Part shown: piece after piece, positions 5,050 to 9,358 of the stretch
How the letters are laid out: every line of letters begins with the position of its first letter
Position numbering within the stretch: the first letter of the stretch is position 1
Assembly (NCBI GenBank): GCA_002299555.1
Contig: DBOL01000109.1
Span: 1-9,358, forward strand
Direction of reading: 5' to 3'
DNA: 9,358 bases
Origin: Candidatus Aminicenantes bacterium UBA647
Lineage (GTDB): Bacteria; Acidobacteriota; Aminicenantia; UBA2199
The notes under the pieces: model-generated
Told to the model about the DNA's origin: nothing
Seen by the model: the letters and a program-made list of their open reading frames with translations, nothing else
Databases searched by the model: none
Translations under genes and position numbers: made by a program

Positions 5050-7233
5050 TTATTTTTCCGTAAGAAGTTTCTCCGCATTTTGGACACTATTTGTCGGCAT
5101 TTTACAGCTATAATTCTCACAAATGTAGAATGTAGTTTTATTGTTAATTTGGATCTGATCTTTTAAAAACGGAACAAGCGCTTCTATGATTTTGCCCTGT
5201 TCTCCGGGATCATGAATAATGATAACCTTGCCTGGGATAAATTGGCCATGAAGTATTCTCAGGAATTTTTTAGTTTCTATGTTTTCCCTGCTGCCTGCGA
5301 TGACAATTTCCATTGAGGGCCCCAATTGAAAATCGAGGGCGATCAGCATCTGTGGAAATGCTGAGGGATTGTTCCTGATCTGGACTGAGAAGCTTTTTAA
5401 CAGGTCATCTCCGGTTTTTTGAAATTCCTGCTTCATGGTTAATTGGGATAAACGGGCAAATGCAAGAGCTGCGACAGAATTTCCCGAGGGGATTGCTCCG
5501 TCATAAATTTCCTTCGGATTTGTGATCAGATCTTCTCCATCTTTTGGAGATAAAAAGAACCCTCCATTTTCCCGGTCCCAGAATAATCTTTTCATTTCTC
5601 CGGCAAGTCGAATTGCTTCCTCAAGCCATTGAGCATCAAATGTTGCCTGATAAAGATCGATCAGTCCGTTGATAAAAAAAGCATAATCTTCCACCAATCC
5701 CAGATGATCCGCCTGCCCTTCCCTCCATCTTTTTAACAGCCGTCCGTCCTTTTGCTGGATATTCTTTAAAACAAATCGGGCTGAACGGATTGCTGCTTCT
5801 GCATATTTGGGCTCATCAAGAATTTGTGATGCAAAGGAAAATGCGGTGATCATGAGTCCATTCCAGTCTGTCATAATCTTATCATCAAGATGAGGGCGTA
5901 CTCTTTGTTCCCGGGTATTAAGCAGCTTGATTTTGCTTTTGGAAAGTTTTGAAATCAGATCCGGTTTTTGTATTTTAATCTTTTGTGCGAATTCTGTCAG
6001 GGACACTCTTGTTGTGAGGATATTTTTGCCTTCGAAGTTTCCACCTTCTGTGACTCCGTAATATTTACAAAAAAGTTCCCCCTCTTTTTGCCCCAGGATC
6101 CTGAGTATTTCATTTTTTCCCCATACATAAAATTTTCCTTCATCACCTTCACTGTCAGCATCTTCTGCAGAATAGAAACCTCCTTCGGGATGTGTCATAT
6201 CACGTAATACATATTCAAGAGACTCTTTAATTATCCTTTTATAGTTTTCACTTTTGGTTATCTGATACGCTTCAAGATATGTGTATACAAGCAGAGCCTG
6301 ATCGTAGAGCATTTTTTCAAAATGGGGGACAAGCCAAGTCGGCTCGGTTGTGTATCTGTGGAATCCACCCCCGATCTGATCATATATCCCGCCACCGGCA
6401 ATCATATCAAGTGTTTTTGTAACCATATGAAGAGCTGTTTTATCTTTTGATCTTTTCCAGTATCGGAGAAGAAAAGAGAGATTATGACCCATCGGGAATT
6501 TATTACCCTGTGAAAAACCGCCATATTCAGGGTCAAAGTTTGAGGCATTGGTATTAAAGGCTTTTTCCAAAACTTTTTCACTAAGATCAGCTTTTTCCCC
6601 CTGAGATTTCTCCTGATTTAAAAATGCAATTACCTTATTTCCATAATCGTTTAGAGTGGGGGCTCTCTCTTTCCATTCCTCTGCTATGTGCAGTAGAACA
6701 GATTTAAAACCCCTTCGTCCGTAGCGATCTTCAGGTGGGAAATATGTTCCGCTGAAAAAGGGTCCTTTCTCCGGGGTGAGAAATAAGGAAAGGGGCCATC
6801 CGCCTCCTCCTCCTATAGCCTGTGCGGCTGTCATGTAAACATTGTCCACATCGGGGCGTTCTTCTCTGTCTACCTTGATACAAACAAAATATTTATTCAT
6901 AATTGCAGCAATTTCAATATTTTCAAAAGATTCCCTCTCCATCACATGACACCAATGACAGGTGGAATATCCAATAGAAAGAAAAATGGGTTTGTTCTCC
7001 CGTCTGGCCTTTTCAAAGGCTTCGTCCCCCCAGGGGAACCATTCCACAGGGTTGTAGGCGTGCTGGAGAAGATAGGGGCTTTTCTCTTTAATCAGACGAT
7101 TGGATTTTTTGTTATGACTTGAAGTTTTTATTTTTTTTTGTGAATTCATAGGTTTAGTTTCCTTCAGATTTTTGTCTTCAGCATTAAAAACTATAAATAG
7201 AAGAAGGACAAATATAAATACAAATTTTCTCAT
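5050..7233 (-). CDS. Exported DUF255/YyaL-type thioredoxin-domain protein
   Basis: A 727-residue member of the YyaL/SPATA20 (DUF255) family. An N-terminal hydrophobic stretch (about 4-18, ending FNA) looks like a signal peptide, so the protein is probably periplasmic. The thioredoxin-like domain (about 46-210) carries the family hallmark KSPYLLQHAYNPVEW (51-65) and the redox motif CHWC (92-95), followed by VDREERPDVD (121-130) and GGWP (144-147). The remaining 500 residues form the (alpha/alpha)6-barrel part, related in fold to N-acylglucosamine 2-epimerases. The C-terminus has the usual YICENYSC element. Length matches the family. The biochemical role is not established; thiol redox or sugar-related functions have been suggested for relatives. 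The ATG has no clear Shine-Dalgarno site. It appears to be a single-gene unit with its own promoter. Confidence 0.9.
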   Translation of the reverse strand: MRKFVFIFVLLLFIVFNAEDKNLKETKPMNSQKKIKTSSHNKKSNRLIKEKSPYLLQHAYNPVEWFPWGDEAFEKARRENKPIFLSIGYSTCHWCHVMERESFENIEIAAIMNKYFVCIKVDREERPDVDNVYMTAAQAIGGGGGWPLSLFLTPEKGPFFSGTYFPPEDRYGRRGFKSVLLHIAEEWKERAPTLNDYGNKVIAFLNQEKSQGEKADLSEKVLEKAFNTNASNFDPEYGGFSQGNKFPMGHNLSFLLRYWKRSKDKTALHMVTKTLDMIAGGGIYDQIGGGFHRYTTEPTWLVPHFEKMLYDQALLVYTYLEAYQITKSENYKRIIKESLEYVLRDMTHPEGGFYSAEDADSEGDEGKFYVWGKNEILRILGQKEGELFCKYYGVTEGGNFEGKNILTTRVSLTEFAQKIKIQKPDLISKLSKSKIKLLNTREQRVRPHLDDKIMTDWNGLMITAFSFASQILDEPKYAEAAIRSARFVLKNIQQKDGRLLKRWREGQADHLGLVEDYAFFINGLIDLYQATFDAQWLEEAIRLAGEMKRLFWDRENGGFFLSPKDGEDLITNPKEIYDGAIPSGNSVAALAFARLSQLTMKQEFQKTGDDLLKSFSVQIRNNPSAFPQMLIALDFQLGPSMEIVIAGSRENIETKKFLRILHGQFIPGKVIIIHDPGEQGKIIEALVPFLKDQIQINNKTTFYICENYSCKMPTNSVQNAEKLLTEK

Positions 7234-7279
7234 TTATATTTGGACATTCAAAATCGGAATATCTTCCTATTATGATGTA

Positions 7280-7308
7280 AAAATATTTAAAACCTATTTG
7301 ATTGTCAA
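7280..7308 (-). promoter_or_regulatory. Promoter of the DUF255 gene
   Basis: TTGACA (7308-7303), a 17-bp spacer and TATTTT (7285-7280) on the minus strand give a consensus -35 with an acceptable -10, about 46 bp before the ATG at 7233. The position just after the methyltransferase gene and its palindrome indicates that the DUF255 gene is transcribed separately. Confidence 0.6.
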
Positions 7309-7317
7309 TAATTACTT

Positions 7318-7352
7318 AGGGGTCAGGTTATTGAATTAAATTTCTGACCCCT
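7318..7352. repeat. GGGGTCAG-type inverted repeat after the methyltransferase gene
   Basis: A perfect 9-bp inverted repeat, AGGGGTCAG (7318-7326) and CTGACCCCT (7344-7352), with a 17-nt AT-rich loop. It begins 4 nt after the methyltransferase stop codon. As RNA it would form a GC-rich stem and may end transcription, but the minus-strand sequence after it is AAGTAATTATT rather than a U tract. Palindromes of the GGGGTCAG type resemble REP-like elements moved by Y1/RAYT transposases, so a dispersed repeat is an equal possibility. Confidence 0.6.
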
Positions 7353-7356
7353 TTCC

Positions 7357-8442
7357 TCATTCTGTATCAATTGTTTTCAATACCCATATTTCAGCCATTT
7401 CGGAGGTACGCCAATTTTGATCTCTGCGAGTTTTTTTTGAAGCAGCGTTTACCTGTTTTTGTATGAATAGTTCTTTATGAAATCGTCCTCCTCCGGACAA
7501 TTCAATTTCAACAGGATGAGACTTGGTAACTTCAGTTACTTGTGCCAAATTCGAGAATAAAAGAGTTACTCTCCCATCTGCTTTCAGGTGTTTTTTTGCT
7601 TCAGCGAAGAAGCGCGGGAACAGATCGGGATTGTAATATATTGCTTTATCTAACCCCTCTATATCATGAGAAGCAGGGACCCATGGTGGATTAAAAACAA
7701 TTAATTCTGTTTTTTTATTACAATCGGCAAACAGATCACCATAAAACAGGTCTATTTTTGAATGCAGTTTGTTTTTATTCAGATCTTTGTTTAATCCAAC
7801 AATTGCATTCGGATTAGAATCAGTTCCGTAAACTTTCTTGAAATTATGTTTCAACATCTGAAATGAAAGGACTCCACATCCGATCCCTATATCTATGGCA
7901 GATTCCTTTTCGCCCTTATATTGTCTTAACCATTTATCAAAAAGTGTCAAATGTTCGAATCGGGTAGGGAAATAAGTTCCAAAGAAGGGGTGTATCTTTT
8001 TTTCTAAAACAGGAATAGAAATACCTTTTTTGTACCATTGCCAGGAACTGTTTAAACCCTGAACCTGAGGAAAGGGCAAAAAGAACTCATTTAAATCGGT
8101 GTAAAGTTTTTTGAGCCATCCAATTTCCGGTGCTTTTTTCACGGTTAATTTATCATTACATACCAATAACAATAATCGATGGGAGAGTTCGCGATATAGT
8201 GAACGGAAATCACGTTGTCCCTGAAATGATGTATCAGAGTGTTTGTTATTAATGTATTTCTTTAATTCATTTAATATTGAAAGGCCACTACTGTAGAAAT
8301 CTTTTATTAATACATAGTTTCCATCAATAAGTGTTTTAATAGCAACTTGTGGTTCCATTCGGCGATCATAAGGTATTACTTCAATATTCGAATTGATAGG
8401 CTCCGGGCGATCAATTTGTATTTCCTTAAATGAAATTTTCAA
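7357..8442 (-). CDS. Class I SAM-dependent methyltransferase (PrmC/HemK-like catalytic domain)
   Basis: A 361-residue protein. The C-terminal two thirds is a class I methyltransferase fold: motif I AIDIGIGCGVLSF (182-194), acidic ribose-binding Asp208 in YGTDSNP, and the catalytic NPPW tetrad at 251-254. An (N/D)PP(Y/F/W) tetrad marks enzymes that methylate planar nitrogen, such as adenine N6 or the glutamine side chain of release factors and ribosomal proteins. The N-terminal region (about 1-150) is not recognised and could bind the target. The target cannot be assigned. The start is TTG, supported by AAGGA 6 nt upstream; the first internal ATG (Met29) would remove residues before any known motif. 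It is divergent from the glycosyltransferase gene and ends beside a strong palindrome. Confidence 0.82.
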   Translation of the reverse strand: MKISFKEIQIDRPEPINSNIEVIPYDRRMEPQVAIKTLIDGNYVLIKDFYSSGLSILNELKKYINNKHSDTSFQGQRDFRSLYRELSHRLLLLVCNDKLTVKKAPEIGWLKKLYTDLNEFFLPFPQVQGLNSSWQWYKKGISIPVLEKKIHPFFGTYFPTRFEHLTLFDKWLRQYKGEKESAIDIGIGCGVLSFQMLKHNFKKVYGTDSNPNAIVGLNKDLNKNKLHSKIDLFYGDLFADCNKKTELIVFNPPWVPASHDIEGLDKAIYYNPDLFPRFFAEAKKHLKADGRVTLLFSNLAQVTEVTKSHPVEIELSGGGRFHKELFIQKQVNAASKKTRRDQNWRTSEMAEIWVLKTIDTE

Positions 8443-8479
8443 TACTAATCCTTAGTTGTTATTAAACATTGTTTATTTA

Positions 8480-8508
8480 ATTATATATCTATTCCGGATT
8501 GTTTTATA
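8480..8508 (-). promoter_or_regulatory. Tentative promoter of the methyltransferase gene
   Basis: A perfect TATAAT lies at 8485-8480 on the minus strand, 37 bp before the TTG start. The hexamer 17 bp upstream (TATAAA, 8508-8503) is a poor -35. The region is AT-rich, so the match could be coincidental. Confidence 0.27.
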
Positions 8509-8531
8509 TGACCAGAAGGATTTTTTGTAAA

Positions 8532-8601
8532 GACAGAGTCACCATTGCCATATAGAGTGTGACAAAGTCATTTTTTATTGTCAAACAGAGGACAAAGTCC
8601 T
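8532..8601. repeat. Three spaced GAC(A/G)AGTC-type palindromes in the divergent gap
   Basis: GACAGAGTC (8532-8540), GACAAAGTC (8561-8569) and GACAAAGTC (8591-8599) recur with 29- and 30-bp steps. Each is an inverted repeat around a 3-nt centre. The arms extend as TGAC/GTCA in the second (8560-8570) and AGGAC/GTCCT in the third (8589-8601), so flanking bases differ but stay complementary. The group sits just upstream of the glycosyltransferase promoter. It could be an operator array or part of a dispersed repeat. Confidence 0.6.
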
Positions 8602-8606
8602 GTGAA

Positions 8607-8644
8607 TTGGAATATTTTTTATTTTGAATTTATAATGAATTCAA
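8607..8644 (+). promoter_or_regulatory. Likely glycosyltransferase promoter with overlapping inverted repeat
   Basis: TTGGAA (8607-8612), an 18-bp spacer and TATAAT (8631-8636) form a good plus-strand promoter about 53 bp before the ATG. The -10 box lies in the 7-nt centre of a perfect inverted repeat, TTGAATT (8624-8630) and AATTCAA (8638-8644), a layout typical of a repressor operator. No regulator is encoded in the window. Confidence 0.5.
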
Positions 8645-8689
8645 TAATTTGTTTATTTAAGTATTTCGTTTACGTTATTTATATAATCA

Positions 8690-9358
8690 ATGAAAACACA
8701 TAAAAAAAATATTTTTGTCCTTATCCCCGCTTTAAATGAGGAAGAGTCTATAGGTAAGGTAATAGAGAATATCCCGAATGATATAATTACCGATACTGTT
8801 GTTATAAATAACGGATCTACTGACAGGACGGTTGAAATTGCTAAAGAAGCGGGAGCGATAGTTCTGGATCAGGACATAAAAGGATACGGTCATGCACTTG
8901 TTAAAGGGATCGATCACATATCAACTCTCTCACCTGATATAGTAGTATTTCTTGACGGGGACTATTCTGATTTCCCTGAAGAGATCCCTGATGTTATTGC
9001 TCCGATCATTGATGATGGCTATGATCTTGTAATCGGTTCAAGGGTATTGGGTGATCATGAGGATGGGGCATTATTGCCTCAGGCCCGATTCGGGAACTGG
9101 CTTTCAACAAAACTGATCAGTCTCTTCTGGAATTACGAGTTTACTGATCTCGGCCCGTTCAGGGCAATTAAATATGATCAGTTAATAAGAATGAATATGG
9201 AGGAGTTTACCTATGGCTGGACTGTGGAGATGCAGATCAAAGCTGCAAAGTTAAAAATGAGAACCAGAGAAGTTCCGGTCAGTTACAGAAAAAGGATTGG
9301 CCATTCAAAGGTGACAGGCACTATTTCAGGGTCTGTTAAAGCCGGGATCGGGATTTTG
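8690..9358 (+). CDS. Family 2 glycosyltransferase, 3' end cut by window
   Basis: An open frame of 223 codons begins at ATG 8690 (an in-frame TAA lies just upstream at 8684) and is still open at the window edge. It is a GT2 fold enzyme: VLIPALNEEESIGKVI (10-25), the nucleotide-binding NNGSTD (40-45), the metal-binding DGD (89-91), and later IGSRVLGDHEDGALLPQARF and TDLGPFRAI. These later features, together with the YGWTVEMQIKAAK stretch, are typical of DPM1/polyprenyl-phosphate or UDP-glucose-type glycosyltransferases, which use a sugar nucleotide at the inner membrane to build lipid-linked or cell-surface sugars. The acceptor is unknown. No Shine-Dalgarno sequence precedes the ATG. A C-terminal membrane part, if any, lies outside the window. 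Confidence 0.9.
   Translation, partial: MKTHKKNIFVLIPALNEEESIGKVIENIPNDIITDTVVINNGSTDRTVEIAKEAGAIVLDQDIKGYGHALVKGIDHISTLSPDIVVFLDGDYSDFPEEIPDVIAPIIDDGYDLVIGSRVLGDHEDGALLPQARFGNWLSTKLISLFWNYEFTDLGPFRAIKYDQLIRMNMEEFTYGWTVEMQIKAAKLKMRTREVPVSYRKRIGHSKVTGTISGSVKAGIGIL

Noticed and set aside
8532..8601. Small CRISPR array
   Set aside because: Only a 9-bp core repeats, the units are 29-30 bp in total with no room for spacers, and no cas gene is present.
8732..8917. Minus-strand 61-codon open frame opposite the glycosyltransferase
   Set aside because: The plus-strand frame carries clear GT2 motifs and runs through the whole region, so this is a shadow.

Overview
The window looks like a piece of an AT-rich bacterial chromosome, probably from an anaerobic or microaerophilic organism with a Gram-negative-type envelope. 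The anaerobic reading rests on three rubredoxin domains, a DUF2769 cysteine-rich protein and a glutamate-synthase-like iron-sulfur flavoprotein in one gene string. The envelope reading rests on an apparently exported DUF255/YyaL protein. The lineage cannot be named from the sequence alone.

Layout. Everything from 45 to 8442 is on the minus strand. A glycosyltransferase gene starts at 8690 on the plus strand and runs off the right edge. Read in its own direction, the central block is a compact operon (4761 down to 45): DUF2769 protein, small rubredoxin, rubredoxin-fused ThDP enzyme of the pyruvate oxidase/acetolactate synthase family, TauE/SafE-type membrane protein, and rubredoxin-fused FMN/Fe-S glutamate-synthase-like protein. 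The first two genes abut exactly (stop codon then ATG), the next two gaps are 17 and 18 bp, and the last is 128 bp. A plausible sigma70-type promoter (4818-4846) and a foldable leader (4762-4800) precede the operon. Upstream of it are a monocistronic DUF255/YyaL gene with its own good promoter and a PrmC/HemK-like methyltransferase gene with a TTG start.

How the genes may work together (inference). Two different flavin/ThDP enzymes carry the same kind of N-terminal rubredoxin domain, and a free rubredoxin of the same subtype is encoded beside them. This suggests a shared one-electron carrier pool, with the ThDP enzyme and the glutamate-synthase-like enzyme both passing electrons to or from rubredoxin. 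The ThDP enzyme lacks the C-terminal membrane-binding segment of PoxB, which fits a change from quinone to rubredoxin as acceptor. The TauE-like protein may export a small anion made or consumed by this pathway. The role of the DUF2769 protein is unknown, but its ten cysteines suggest a metal or redox role.

Non-coding regions hold several small palindromes. There are AGTGT/GTGAT palindromes at the left edge, a 9-bp GGGGTCAG-type inverted repeat at 7318-7352, a spaced series of GACAAAGTC palindromes at 8532-8601, and an inverted repeat around the -10 box of the glycosyltransferase promoter. No tRNA, rRNA, insertion sequence or CRISPR array was seen.
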